From the NCBI GenBank assembly GCA_013400115.1, contig VXBP01010260.1, positions 63,023-127,022 on the forward strand: 64,000 nucleotides of DNA, read 5' to 3'. How positions within the stretch are numbered: the stretch's first letter is position 1; every line of letters begins with the position of its first letter. The DNA is from Rhinopomastus cyanomelas. Lineage: Eukaryota; Chordata; Aves; Bucerotiformes; Rhinopomastidae. The position numbers and the translations under genes were made by a program. Below the pieces are notes generated by a model that saw only the letters and a list, made by a program, of their open reading frames with translations, did not search any database and had not been told where the DNA came from. This document shows positions 33,291-46,655 of this stretch, in pieces.

Positions 33291-35033
33291 CCTTTGGCTT
33301 AAGGTCAGCAGCTCCTTTGGCTGTCCTTAAGGCTATTGCCCCGCTTTAGAGAGTCCCACCTCTTGATCCGGGGTCAGTATTTGGCATCGCAGGTTACACG
33401 TATCACTCACTGGACTGGAAAGCGACTCAACTGTGCTTACTGAACATAAAGAGCCCCAATTTTGCAGCCCACATATAAAATCCTTCCTAATTTAAAAAAA
33501 AAAAAAAAGCCAGTACGTTCCTTCCAAGAAAAGCAGGACTACTCTGTAGTCTGGTTTGAAGGAACAGAGTGGTTTTCTTTTTGACTGTGATGATTTGGCA
33601 ATAATTTGGTCCTTTGTTTTGACAAAAAAATTAACATTAGGCATTTGAGAACTTCAAACCTGAATTAGCAGGGCACTGACTTGGAAGGGGCTGAGGGGAG
33701 CTGGTCTGTGCTGGGACAAGAAGGACCTATTTTAGACCATGCTCAGAGCCAGTGAAATTTCACCTTACAAAAGTCCTCAGCAAAATTCCCATTGACCACA
33801 CCAAGGCCAGAACATCAACCAAAACTCCAAAGGTTTACTGCATGAATTACTTTCTACTGTTAGGTTCTTTTTACATCTCAATTTATGGTTAAGCAGACTT
33901 CCAGAGCTTAATTACTCCTGGCTCTCCAATCAAAGCCACCATATTTAAGCAATAGGGAATGTGCTGAAGCAGCTAACTCAGGCTTTAACTCTGCCTCAAG
34001 AAACTCAACCAAAAATCTTGTGCCTCTTATTTTTTCCTTCTTTTTTTCACTTCAGTCTAAAGCCATGCAAGAGGACTGTTAATAACTGTTCCTTCTCCCA
34101 CACCCCTTGACAGTCTGCCTGCACATCCTCTTTTTCCCCAGGGAAGTTGCAGGAATCAGACCATATATAACAGTTGCCAGTTCATCCAGGTACAGCTACC
34201 ACTGGATCTGCAAAGGTTCCTAGGAAGGAATTAATATGACAGTGGGGGGTTTTTTATATTTTGAACAAGAAAGTGTGTTAAATGCCAAGGAAACCTTGTG
34301 ATTTTCTCCACAAAATTATAGTGTTACTCAGATGTTGTTAAAGACGGGCAGCACATGTCAAATCCTTTTAATACTCCCAATGCAATATTTATCACAACAG
34401 CTCTTTAAAAAAGACTTTTTTGTTATTATTGTTTTGCAGACCCTTTTCCCTGATCAGAACTGCACACACCGCTTTCACTGCAAATCAGGTGAAAACTGAA
34501 GCCTGAAGAAATGTCACCAAAGCTTAATCAGACAGTACAGGAGAAAAGTATTTCCCAAAACTGGCAAAGCTTTCTCACCTTTGCTTCTCTCTGATTGTTT
34601 GACCTGAGCAGGCTGGGGTTTGACACACAGCACTGTGGCTGAAGTGCTTCCAGTGCTCCTTAAAACTTGACCAAATTAGACCTGCACTCCGCAGAAACAG
34701 CAACACACACAGCCAGACTCTAGCCAGGCACTGGTCATGCACGGACCATTTTCTCCAAGGATACAACCCATCTGTCCCCTTATTGCTCTGCAACCAAAAT
34801 TTTTGCTTGATTTTCTCCCCCTCCCCCGCCCCTGCCACAGAAAGCAATGCCATAGCACAGCTCCAATCAATACTCGACATAGTATCAGATTCCTTGCAGT
34901 AAAAAATCATGGCTTAACAACTCGTGCACGCTTTTGCCAAGAAGCCTATGGTAGCACGCCTCGCCACAGCAAACCATCAATTTAAATGATTGGGAAAAAA
35001 ACAACACATAATAAGTGACAGATTTTTCAAATC

Positions 35034-35153
35034 AGATAAAGATGGGAACCAGATTATCTGTCTGCGGGTGATAGATTGCAGTAATAATAAATTCACTTTA
35101 AGACACTGGATCAATTTTTAATCAAGCCAAGAATTATTATTGCAGAAAGATAA
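35034..35153. promoter_or_regulatory. Cluster of four GATA-type motifs
   Basis: WGATAR-type words occur at 35034-35039 (AGATAA), 35054-35059 (TTATCT, the reverse), 35069-35074 (TGATAG) and 35148-35153 (AGATAA). TAAT-type homeodomain words and a CCAAT box at about 35188 lie near. Dense GATA sites are common in tissue enhancers, but AT-rich DNA gives GATA words often, so this is a weak candidate. Confidence 0.25.
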
Positions 35154-38100
35154 AATGACCCATGAGGAGATGCCTTAATTTTCCACCAATCAAATTATAG
35201 CCTTTCTAAATAAGATGTAATGAGATCCATGGAATATCCAGGTTACACAGCCTACCTAATTACCCATGTTCCCTGTCATGTTGTGATATAGTAGTGGTAA
35301 ACTGACCTCTGCATTTACCAAGATGAAAAGGTAATTAGTTTTTCCACAAGGCCGTAGTGAAAACAACAGCAATGACATGTCACCTCCTTCCACCAAGTCA
35401 CAATCTCAGAGGTGTTTGTTCTTAAAATATACAGGATATGACCTGCTGAGCAATAAACTACAGTCATTAAGTGAAGCATAAGACTGGCAGAAACACAACG
35501 GCTATCTCCAAACTGAGAATCCAAGGTCTGAAGGCAAAGCACATCAATCCCTATTCCACACAAAACTATATCACTATGGGGCCTCAGAAGGCAGCAGAGT
35601 GTCTTCTAATTAAAGAAGTCACAAGGCCGTGTATAGAGGGACCTTTTCCTGAGCCATAGGCACCACAGCCACATGGATCCTTTTCTTTCCTATTGTTTTG
35701 AACCATACAGGCACATTTTTCTGCAACTTGCAGCCACACTTTTAGAAAGATGTGGCTGGACACAACCTGAAGAGAACCTGAACACGCATCAAGGTCAAAC
35801 TCTGTCGTAATCATCATCACCAGGAGTAGATAATACCAGACAGAAGATCTCAGCTTTGTGCAGGGATCTTCAGGACCAATCCTCCACCCTAACCTTTAGA
35901 GAGCAGCATCTGTTGTCACAGAACCACATCTGTGACAACTTCTGGGGCCCAAAGCTATTAGTTAGAACCAAGCGTTGATATTCTCTGGCCACCTCAGGAA
36001 GCAGGAATTCCTCAAAATGATTTGTCCCTATCTGAGTGCCCTTTTCTTTGGGCACCACTGCAGCTCAGAGAGACAATGACAGACGTAATTGGCTTATGCA
36101 AAGAAAGCCATCATAAAATTAATGAACTCCAACAATTCATTCCATCTGCTGCCTCTTTCTTGCTAATTTATTAATAACAATTACACAAAAAATTGGTATG
36201 GATTATAAATTTCAATTTCTCCTCTTTACCTGAAAATTTCGTCTGAGAGTCTTAAAAAATGATCTCATACTATACCAAAGAGATTTATGGCTTATTACTA
36301 GGAATGTGCAGTACCCAATTGACCATAAAAGCTAACTATTTAAAAGTAACTCAGATTACCCCTTTGGAGCAAATTAGGTATTTGGTTTACATCGCTTGCA
36401 CTGCTTTTATGACAAGCGCCCCACTAGGCTCACCAGCCCATCGTACAGGTGCACTTGGGTCTTTTTCAGCCCGTCCTAGACTTTGTGCAGCAGTTGTGCA
36501 AGTCTCAAGCCTAGCTATTAGTACTCAACTTTTCCTGAACGTTAAGTGGTAAACGCAGAATAGGGAAAACAGAAGAATTTTTTTGAAGTTTCAGATCAAT
36601 TCTACTCCTGCCTAAGGCGCCAGGCAGTTTAGATGAATAAAGTTACACAAAGACCAAGTATTGCAGAACATTGCTTTCATCTCGTAGTGAACATGGAGGT
36701 AGAAATCACTGAATAGATGCCATCAGCATTTGTGTTTACTTTTCCAGTATGTCCCCTACTATTAATATAGATTTACTGCTATAAAAACCATGATGTGTGG
36801 AGCCGTCATCCCTTATCCCACAAAGAAACAGCTCTATCAATACGAGCTGTCTGTGCACCAAGGGGAAGGTTCCATGCAGTAGGTGAGGTAAATCATGTGG
36901 CTTTTGTGGTACCTGGCAGTAAAGCAGGGAGTTACACATCCTAGACTGATCTGCAAACACTAAGAAAAGTTAGTTTGAAGTGGGATAGTGGGATTGCCGT
37001 GTGCTACCTAATACAAGACAACGCAATGCTAGAATTAAAAAAAAAAAAACCCTCTACACTTTTTCCAGAAGAGAATACAGATGCTGAGGTGAGAAACTAG
37101 CCAAAAGGAGCTCAACAGTATCAGAAGGCTGATAGGGAGTTTTACTTAGCATCAATGTTTGGATCAAAACACATCAGTAAATTAAATGCAAAGGCCATAT
37201 GTTGATTAATACAAAAGATACATTACACGAAGATTAAAGTCTTGGCATTGAGTAAAATATTTAAGCATTCATTTCTAGTTCTGTACTATTTCCACCAATA
37301 CTGTTACCTCCATTTAATTAGGACACACAAGTAAGTAAAGTTAATTTAAAAGGAAATTTCAAGCAGCATTCCCATTTGATTCTCTAGTAAATTAACACTT
37401 TAAAACCTCTAATGGGCATCTTCAAAAGAAAATGTTATTAACAAAATATGTGATAATTAACATAATTAAGACTCTCTAAAGTACACAATTTTTAAATGGC
37501 AATTCTGTTAAAAAATTTTGCAAGAGGAATGAATGCAAAATCCCACTCCACTCATAAGGCAGGCGTGCGTTAGACAGCATAAACATCGGACAATTCCTCA
37601 TGGGTATCCACTAACCTGGAAATTGCCAGCGTTAACTCATAACTAAATCACTTTTTGTGGAACTGGATTAACTTTTACGTGTTCCCTTACCCCCAAAAGG
37701 AGCTCAGTAAATGGTTGTGAGTGCTCCAATAGCTCAAATTATGCCCATATTAATTTAAAGTAGTGTTTTCTCTGATATTATCCCACTGGTATTCTAGTTT
37801 CCTTTTTATTCCCTCTAACACCTATTCTGGCAAATAATCAATTATCTCACAGTCAGTCTGACAAAACAGGATCATTTCTACCCCATTCTACTGTCTGAAT
37901 GAAAATATTTTTGATTTTTGACAGTTAAGACACCAAACTCTACAGCAAGCAAATATTTTGCTCATCCTTGGGCTGTGTGGATGCACCTCCCACCTGGGGA
38001 GACCATCACACCTTTCAGGAGACAACCCTGATGACCTCAAGTAGATATTTGATGCTTTCTGTACTCCAGAGAGTTCTACGTTCCACTCAAACAGGATAAC

Positions 38101-38629
38101 AGCATGAAGGAGTTTTGCTACTTATCTGAGCTGGTCAAACCTTTAAAGCCTGCCTGGGGAATGAGGTATGCAAGGAAAGGAGCTGTGTGCTTCCTGCTCC
38201 CAGTCCACCCAGAATTACCTCATGAACAGGCTCCATCCTCTCAGACAGGATGCGTCAACGTCCTTTCACACGTTCAGCCCAACACCAAGTGCAACAGCAC
38301 TGCTGATAGCAGGGAATAAAGGCAACTGTCTTCACATTTGGCTTCCTCCCACGTTCCTTGGGAGTGCAGAGAAATAAAATAAAAAAAAGGAAAGGGAGGA
38401 AAACACATGAGCAAATACCCATTTGCATTTGCCTAATTTACATTCACAACATGGAAGGGCTCAGATGCACACATTTTTCATGAGAACTAGTCAGACCAAC
38501 ATCTGAGTACCACATGGACCAGCTTCTCCCTGAGGGAGAGGGAACCAGGCTCTGAGGGAGAACAGGGCAGACACCCCACCCCATCATACCTGAGCAAAAT
38601 GAGCATGAGGGTCCCATGATGGCTGCCAG

Positions 38630-38960
38630 CATCGTCCAAGAGCTTGTGGTGACAAGGCAGGTCCAAGGTCAGGCACAAGTCAGAGTCAGTATCAGAGTCA
38701 CTGAGAATAGCCAGGTCAGTCACAGGACAGGGATCTCCAAGGAGGTTTGCAATGACAAGAAAGGCCAAACCCAAGCTGGTCCACCAGGACCTGGATCAAA
38801 GATACCCAGAGCCAGAGAGAGAACATGACTGCAACAGAACCAACTCCCAACCCTCCTCCAAGTCAGGACTGAAGTTCACTGACACACCTGGGACAGGGTG
38901 TGGTGTTCTGACACACCCAGGGCCCCAGAAGCTTCTTCTGGGACATGGTGTGCTAGTGGT
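38630..38960. repeat. Possible unidentified repeat rich in GTCAG/AGGTC words
   Basis: Words such as AGGTCAG, CAGAGTCA and GTCCAAGGTCAGG recur irregularly across about 130 bases, followed by GC-richer sequence with CCAGG motifs. The texture differs from the AT-rich DNA on both sides and resembles parts of LTR or minisatellite repeats, but I cannot name a family. No LTR boundaries are visible. Confidence 0.3.
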
Positions 38961-41900
38961 TCTACTCAGGCATCACTTCTGGGGAGGGGGACTGCTCCAG
39001 GGCTGAAGTAGTTCACACAAGCAAGTAAGGGAAGGGAAACACAAGAGAGTTAACAAAAAAAACACATAAAATCTTGTTTCTCCAAAGGAAAAACATCAAG
39101 AGGAAGAACTGTTTGGCTTATTTGCCATTTCACTAGAGCTCTGCCAGCCACAGCTAATAGATATTATCACCTGAATCATGAGCTGATTTACTAAATAACA
39201 GTCATGACACTCTCGGAGTGTAACCTTATAATAAGGCAAATATTTGCCACCATCTGCAGTAAATTCAAAGCATCTGCTGCAACTTTGTTTGATGAGAGTA
39301 AAGTTGCATTACCCCACCATAAATTCTTTTGATATTGTTATTGCAATATTCCTTGATAAATAAAACAAATGTGCAGATACTGGTCAGGCAAACTGAGTAG
39401 ATCTGCAAAGCTTAGAAACTACTTTAATTATTATTAGGAGCACCTTGGCATTTCTCTTACCTGCCATCCTAACAGAAGTATTTCACCCACCATGGAGTAC
39501 CAAGCTTTTCCTATTCTTTGAATGTCTGAGACAAAAAACTTTTGGAAAAAAACCCATGTTCTTTTTTCAGTCTGGGATGTAATCTTTCAAAATAACTCAG
39601 AAATTACTCACTCTCTGCTTTCACTAAAATCTACAGAGTTTCTGCCGCTGCCTGGGTAGGTAGAAGCACAAGTGACATATTCATAAAAACTCCAGTTCTA
39701 GATATCAACACTGTGTTTATCATGATGTTATCTGGGAAACACAGAATCACTCTTGCGCATAGGACTAAGGGTTTCTCTCTGCCCGTCTGCTAACGGCAGC
39801 TCTGCTGATTGTGGGAAAGCAAGCAAATCTTGCATTTGCACTCTGGATGGACAGATTCCTGGGCTTATTTATCTCTTGTGGAAAGGGATTCAGTTACAGC
39901 CATCTGGCCTTCATCCAGGTACTGATCTTTCCCAGGCAAGGAAGAAATCCGGAGACAGAGTCGATTACCTCTGGTATCGTGACAATGTGCAACCTTTGTC
40001 ACACAAACTCTACCCACTGTGTTAAGAGAGATGCTGAGCAAGACAACATGAGATCAAAACAGGAGCACTTTTGGGAAGAGCCACCAAATTACCCATTACA
40101 GTCATCCCAGAGTTTTTATTTCAGAAAAGAATGGAAAGCACCATCGCAAAAGCTTCTAACAACTTCAGAAACCAGAAAGAAAAGGCTAGACCACTCATGA
40201 CTGCATGGCCCAACTCATGACCACATTTATCACAGCTTTTGATTACATCATTCCAGAAGCAGGACTCCAGACACCTGCACTAACCAGATGATGCTGGAAT
40301 CAGGTACTTATTAGCTTTTTAGCTGAAAAAGATAAAAGCACTATGCTTCTCCTAAGGACTGGGTGACACAGATATATGATTTTAATCCTTAAAGATGGCC
40401 TTGAAGAATCCATAGGGCCCAGAAATCACATCCTGCATTTATTAAAGGGACAAACATCCTTCATGACCTGTAACCATCTTCTAACTTCCAGAATCTGTCT
40501 GTATGTTCACCATCCTTTGAGCATTTAAACCCCTGTTTTGAAGTTCTTCCAGGTTTGCTTCATGGTAGTGGATTCTTTAGCTTTCACTTCATACATAGTA
40601 CCTTACTGCCTTTTACTCATGACTGTATGATAAATTTATTCCCTTTCAGCCTTACTTTCACTAGGCTAAACAAACTGTGTTCTCACAGGAGGTAAATTAG
40701 GAACCTACTCTAAATCAATCTTCTTTAACTCAGTTGGCTACAATTAGCGCTTAGGAGTATATACAGAGGGTGAGTCTCCCTTTTCTCTTCCAAGAACAAC
40801 AATAAGAGAGATAATTCATATTTTTCAATCATCCCACAGCAAATCCTACATGCAGTTTCCCTCATGCTTACCTGCTTTCACATTATGAATTTAGAATGGA
40901 AACAGGATATTAAAGAGGGCGACTTTTCACTTTTCACCAGTGCATTTAATCATTTTTTTCACTTACTTTCTCACAGTTGTCTTCATTTTCCCATGGGAGA
41001 TCTAAGGCTCCTCTGTATTGCCAATGCATCTCATTTATCCCTGTCAATACCAGCGTGCCTCAATTTTCATTCCAGCACCACTAAAAGAAAAATCTTAACC
41101 AAATCCAGTGCCAAAACTCAATCATGAGGCCTTCCTCTAGTAAACTGCTTTCAAGGTGCAATATCCCTTCCAATACAACTATTTTCTCTTTTAGTAGTTC
41201 CAACCACTGTTACAATTCTTGTAGCTCCCCCCTTAACAACTGAAATTAAGAATTGCCTACAAAACAGCATAGAGACCTCTGGAGATGCAGGACAGCAGAT
41301 CTAACAAATTTCTCTTGTTTGAAAAATCAGTTACCTTATAAAGAAGATCTGAACTTCCATGAAGTACTTTTGGTAAAGTTATGTTTCTCTTTTTTCACTC
41401 TTCCTTCTTACCTAAACATCCTTTCTTTGCTTATTACTGAGTTTGGGATTTGGGATCCTCAGAACCATCTCTTGTCAAACAACAAAAGCAATGGTACAGG
41501 TATTTGTATGTCTCCAACTTCCACGCATCTCAGTGCTTAACTCTGAGTTGCTCATCTTCAGCTCCTCCCCTGAAGATTTTTGAGAGCATGACAGTATGAA
41601 ATTCCTGGAGTCTAGAACATGATCCAAAAATACAAGGTTCTCCCAGAGAAGTAAATTGCCACTATCAAGCTGTCAGGTTTGAAGGAAGGTGTTCTGGCCT
41701 GCCAGAACGGCAAGAATTCACTTTAGGAAAAGCGATGGCTCCTCAGCTTTAAAGCTAAACTTCACAGCCACGTAAAAGAAAAGTCAAAGCTTTGCAAAGC
41801 TTCCCAAACAGAAAGGCAAACACTGAATTGCATTATGTTCTCTTCCAAATGTCATCTGTCTCTAAAGTCCAAACTTTAGCTATTTAATTAATTTGCACCA

Positions 41901-42983
41901 AAGTCCCCAGTATTTCCATTCCTTCGCATCCTGCTCAGTGTGGCCCCAGAGTAAAGAACACACATTCACTCTGTTAGAAGCTAGAGATCTTACCAAGTTT
42001 AACAAGAAGCATCTCTGACAGTAATTAGAACTTCATATCAAGGTAAATAAATGGTAAGATCACAAGAACATACTCTAGTGGCCAAACACATCCTGCAAAC
42101 ACTAACATCAGAGAGTGAATTTAACATATGGTCTCAGTGGATCTGAATTGTCTGTAAACAAACAATGTGAAGAAACCCTTACTTTTGTCATCTGTTATTC
42201 CCATCAAAGAAAAATGAATATTCTGTTTCATACTTTTCCTACCAGGTGGCTACATTATTTACCACCAGCCTTTTTCCCCTCATCATGTGTGCAATGTTGT
42301 AATATCCTTGATGACACCAGATTAAACTCGCTTTTCTCAATAGCAGTGTTTGATGCAAATTACACAAATTATTCAATAAGCTTGAACTGTGGTGCTTTAC
42401 AAGGCTACATTGCAAGAACCTGTGTCTCCTCATGCTGCTTGAATCTGTCAAGAAACAAGTCACCCCCTCACAGTATTTATTCCTGCATGTATAGGGAACA
42501 GAGATGAGCAGCACACACCAATGGGGACAGTCACCATGAGGTACTAGAGGCTCCACTCAAGCCAATCCCAAGCATGTGGGGAACCCTGGGCAAATCACTT
42601 AGTTTTTCTAAACACCAACTACCCCCCTGTAATAGGGAGATAACAGTGCTTCCTCCCTTCAAACAAAGTGCTGGAGGCATAAAAATTCCTAGACTGAGAG
42701 CTGTAAAATCTCTTGATGATGATGTAAGTGCCTTGAGCAAATAGTGGCTGGATAACTCAGCATGAAGTCTGAGCACTGCATTTAAAGAGTTAAGTTCAGA
42801 GCAGAGAAGGCAAAGGCAGGCATGAAGAGCTCCTTGCTACGCATCTAGAAATTAGTGGCTTCAGACAACTAATGCTGTGGCTTTGGAATAAAAGAGCAAA
42901 TCCTCTTAGGCAGCCTCTCAATATTCTTTCTTCTAACTTTCAAGCAGGACTTTAGCAAACTTCAAGGAGAATGGTCAGATGTT

Positions 42984-43000
42984 ATGATGATGATGATAAT
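42984..43000. repeat. (ATG)n short microsatellite
   Basis: About five ATG/ATGA-type units in a row, ending in ATAATG. Confidence 0.7.
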
Positions 43001-43395
43001 GTTTCTGGCTTCATCCTGATTACAGTGGCAGTCATATCTGACAGGGTTAGTCCCTCAGGTCCAAATAAACCCCAGTAGAAATACGGCATTGCTGGAGTAC
43101 TTCTTAGCTTGCTTTAGGCTTATTCAGTTACAGCGCTGCTGGATAACCAAGAAAGCAAAGTTAAAACTGGATTTACAGCGACTGCAAGAAAAGGGCTAGG
43201 TTTGGGTTGGGGAGAAAGGTTCAGATGACCCCCCCAAATCAGGGTGAAACTTCTAAATGTTTTTATAAAACACATCGTTGGTATCAAATATTCCAGTGCA
43301 AGACAAATAAATGAAACATTTATGAAGGACTAAATCAGCAGGAAAAAAACCTAGGGCTGGGGACAGCCCCTTTGTACAAAACTTGGATATAAAAG

Positions 43396-43859
43396 AGTCA
43401 CAGAGTCACAGAACATTAGGCATCGGAAAGGAACTCGAAAGATCATCCAGTCCAATCCCCCTGCCACAGCAGGGTCACCTAGATCAAGTCACACAGGAAC
43501 ATGTCCGGGGGGTTTTAAACATCTCCAGAGAAGGAAACTCCACAAGCTCCCTGGGCAGCCCCTTCCAGGGTTCCATTACCCTCACTGTGAAGAAGTTTGT
43601 CCCTTGTCCTATCATTGGATGACACTGAGAAGAACTTGGCTTCACCCTCCTGACATACATATTTACTCCTCTTTACGTATTTATAAACATTAATGAGGTC
43701 ACCCGTCAGTCTCCTTTTTTCCAGGCTAAAGTGACCCAGCTCCCTCAGCCTTTCCTCATAAGGGAGATGTCCCGCTCTCTTCATCATTCTCGTGGCTCTG
43801 CACTGGACTCTCTCAAGCAGTTCCGTGTCCTTCTTGAACTGGGAGGTCCAAGCACTTCA
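43396..43859 (-). mobile_element. CR1 LINE, 3' fragment with internal deletion
   Basis: A minus-strand CR1 3' portion with two GAGTCACA-type tail units and a 3' UTR carrying the AACTCGAAAGATCATCCAG and CCCCCTGCCACAGCAGG blocks, as in the copies at 22000, 45847 and 55251. The minus-strand frame at 43515-43787 retains LPYEERLRELGHFSLEKRRLTG and RTRDK. The segment between the NFF-like block and the NDRTR block is shortened by an internal deletion. The 5' end is lost at about 43859. Confidence 0.9.
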
Positions 43860-45846
43860 CTGCTGTGAAGGCAAAGTAGGGTTTGGAATTGTTCACACTG
43901 CTCCACCCCAGTACAGGGGACTGACATGATCCCCAGGAAGCTGTCAAGAGTGAAACAGGGCAAAGATGAATCAACAGCTGCATTTGCCATTTTCCTTCTT
44001 CAGACTTTTAACTCTCCACGGCTAACCACAGGCATCCTTTGCAGCACCACTGCTAACTTGTACCAAATCACCCCATGCTTAGAATCACGGAATGAACAGC
44101 TGCCCCAGGCTGCATTTCCCCCTTCATTTATTGACTGCAGAACCACTGCAGACCCATGGCCAGCCCTTGTAGCCTCCAGGTACACCTGGCAGGGCAGGTA
44201 CTTCTATTAATTAACCAAACATTAGAGGTCCATGACAGAGTAGGGAGGACAGTTATCAAATAATTTGCAGTGTTAGAATACTACCAAGTTGTCCATGCTC
44301 TGCTGTCCCCTACTACCTTGGTTGTAACTACAAGTTGCTATCACCAACACTTCTCTGCTCAGCTGTATTCATGATGTTGACTCACACTCTCACTCCTTCT
44401 CAGCTGGATTGTTGAATAGCATTTGACACTGAGGTCCTTCACACCACTGATGCAGGAACCATCTCCCTCAGGAATAGCAACGACAGCAGGTCCTCCTCCC
44501 GATCATCAGTATGAATAGGGCAGGACCACCTGGCCACTTCCATCCTGAACTACTTGCCTACATCTGTTCAGGGTGGCATCAACTCCTCTCATTTCCTTCC
44601 TTAAGAATATAAAGAGCCTCTCAATATGCAGAAGGAATTCAAGTGTGAAGATCTGTCACTGTATGCTGCTCACTATTTTAGGATCCTAGCTCCTTACCAT
44701 CCCAATGGGAAGTTGCAACCTCTAAACTCCAGTTTACCCAGACTGAAAAATAAGAATTGGCTCCTTTTGCAAATGCTGCAATATTTCTAAGAAGCTGACA
44801 AACACCTCTGGGCAACGAGCCTGGCACTTGCCTTTCAGGTTAAATTGCCATTGTTACTGGTGACGTCCAAGGGCCTCCCATATCATACCACCAGAAAAGC
44901 CACTGGCGAACATCTCTGCACCCTGGGCTGTGACAGGAGTGTACCAGATGTACATTTTAGAAAGCAGAGCATGTATCAGCCTCCTTGTAGAGCTCTGTCA
45001 GAACATTTGATTAACGGTGACGTGCTGGAAATCCTAAAGAAAAAACACAGCCCTTCACAGCTGTTCTACCAGATCAAAGCCATGTGGCCACAAAAATTCA
45101 GCACCAAATGTAGCTTCTGAAGCTTTTTTGCCACCCTGAGTGTTTCAAACCAAAAAGATTTCAGGCTAACAGAAAGTCTGGGTGTCAAGTTTTCATTGGT
45201 CCTGATTTTTAAGAGCCCTTAAACTGCAAAGATTTGAAAAAGCCTAGGTTTATAGAGTGAACACCATATTGAAATCACTTGGGACAGGAGGAAGAGCAGA
45301 CTTCCTGCTCTGTCGCCTGCAGGTTACTGGTACAGTACTTTTGGAGCAGCCCAATACAGGTGTCCAAGAGATGTAAACGTTTGCTGACACAGGCTATGGA
45401 TTGCTACAGAGGAAAAAGCTCACAGATGTGCTTTGAAATAAATCAAACAATAAAGAAAAACCCCATCAGCTCTCTTCCTTCCCATTCAGAGCTCCCTGAG
45501 GAAAGACAATATAAACCCACAGTCTGCACTTCAGTTTGTCTTTTGGAAAACTTGGAAGAGGGGTCAGAGATCTTCAGTGGCACAGTGCAAAACTTCCAGG
45601 TCACAGTGAGCTCTCCAACAAGCCACAGGCTGGCACAAGCCTACGACCTGACACCCAAGAACACACAAGTGTTTAGAGCTCCCACCAAGGACTTGCTCTG
45701 AAAGCACCAGTGCTCCATGGGATCAGGTCAGGAGTGGACAGGCAAGGATCTGTTGTGTAGTTGTCTGCCAGTGGGGATGAGAAAACAGCAGGAGATACAG
45801 GACCAACATTAATTTCAACCACAGAGGAGCAAGAAGAGGAAAAGAC
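43860..45846. other. 2.0 kb single-copy DNA, no gene seen
   Basis: No repeat is recognised. The frames at 44845-45120 (91 residues) and 45279-45701 (140 residues, one of the longest non-CR1 frames) have no domain, signal peptide or transmembrane segment that I recognise, and show no codon pattern distinguishing them from chance. Confidence 0.45.
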
Positions 45847-45927
45847 TGATCCTGCTGTTGCAGGGGGATTGGACTAGATGATCTTTCGAGGTCCCTTCCA
45901 ATCCCTAATGATTCTACAATTCTATGA
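45847..45927 (+). mobile_element. CR1 LINE, 80 bp 3' UTR only
   Basis: A plus-strand terminal piece: TGATCCTGCTGTTGCAGGGG, then a GGACTAGATGATCTTTCGAGG block, then about two octamer units of the tail. It carries no ORF2 codons, so target-primed reverse transcription stopped almost at once. The match to the 22000-22793 3' UTR is close, so the copy is relatively young. Confidence 0.88.
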
Positions 45928-46429
45928 AGACTGAATCACACCCTATGGAGAAAGGTTACTTGCCCCCCATCTCAACAGATCTCAGTGAGGCCAGCAACAC
46001 GACTGTGGGCAACTGGTCATCTCCAATCAGGCTTCATATTTTGTTTTGGAAGTAAGCTTTAATCAAAGTGTGGGAAGTTGGTGGTGTTACCTCCCATAGA
46101 TGCTCACAATCCTTTTAAGAGTCCTGTTTTACTTGCAAAAGGAAATGCTGTGAGGAGTTTTCCCTATGACAAGAAACACTGCAGTCTGTCCTGCCACTGG
46201 GCTTTAGATACACTTCTCCAATATATTAACATACCAAAAATTCATCTGCTGTCACATGAAACAGAGTGATCTGAACGGACAGATGTAGAAAGAGGGAAGA
46301 CACTTACTGCTGATGCAAAACAAACACGAGAAGTAAAGCCTTTCAAAGGCCTTCATTCTTCCACCCATCCTTCAGAATTCTTTTCTGTCATGAATATACT
46401 TGTGCACAAGAAAAGCAGGTGGCCCACAA
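45928..46429. other. Single-copy DNA, no gene seen
   Basis: About 500 bases with no recognised repeat or coding exon. Confidence 0.4.
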
Positions 46430-46655
46430 ACATGAGGATAGACACGAGGAGAAACTGTTTCCTGGAAAGGGTCATCATGCTTTGGAACAGACTGTCCAGA
46501 GAGGGGGTTGTATCGCCATCCCCGGGCATGTTTCAAAGTCGTAGAGTTCTGGAGCTTAGGAACATGGTTTAGCAGTGGCCTTGAGATAGTTGGAGTAATG
46601 GTTGGACTTGATGATTTTGGAGGTCTTCTCCAGCATAAACTATTCTATGCTTCTA
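46430..46655 (+). mobile_element. CR1 LINE, 3' end (TTTAGCAGTGG type)
   Basis: A plus-strand 3' end encodes the final ORF2 residues: a RNCFLERVIMLWNRLSREGV-like stretch and LELRNMV before the TAG at 46570-46572. It continues through the 3' UTR with GGACTTGATGATTTTGG and ends with a TATTCTATGC tail unit. The open stretch of about 50 CR1 residues shows mild decay. Confidence 0.9.

Larger units (their letters stand above)
33291..43395. other. 10.1 kb without recognised transposon or gene
   Basis: This is the longest stretch here without a recognised mobile element. It holds A-runs at about 33491-33508 and 37036-37049, a GATA-motif group at 35034-35153, AT-rich DNA at about 37150-37550, a possibly repetitive stretch at 38630-38960 and an ATG-type microsatellite at 42984-43000. 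Frames up to 130 residues occur, for example at 42115-42507 and 39811-40200, but none has a recognised domain or splice context. Confidence 0.5.

Noticed and set aside
42115..42507. 130-residue Cys- and Ser-containing frame
   Set aside because: Cysteine spacing fits no known motif and the frame lies in AT-rich DNA without supporting signals.
44845..45120. 91-residue plus-strand frame
   Set aside because: No recognisable family and no neighbouring exon; treated as chance.
45279..45701. 140-residue plus-strand frame
   Set aside because: No domain, signal peptide or membrane segment is recognised. The length is within chance for 64 kb of vertebrate DNA and no exon boundaries support it.
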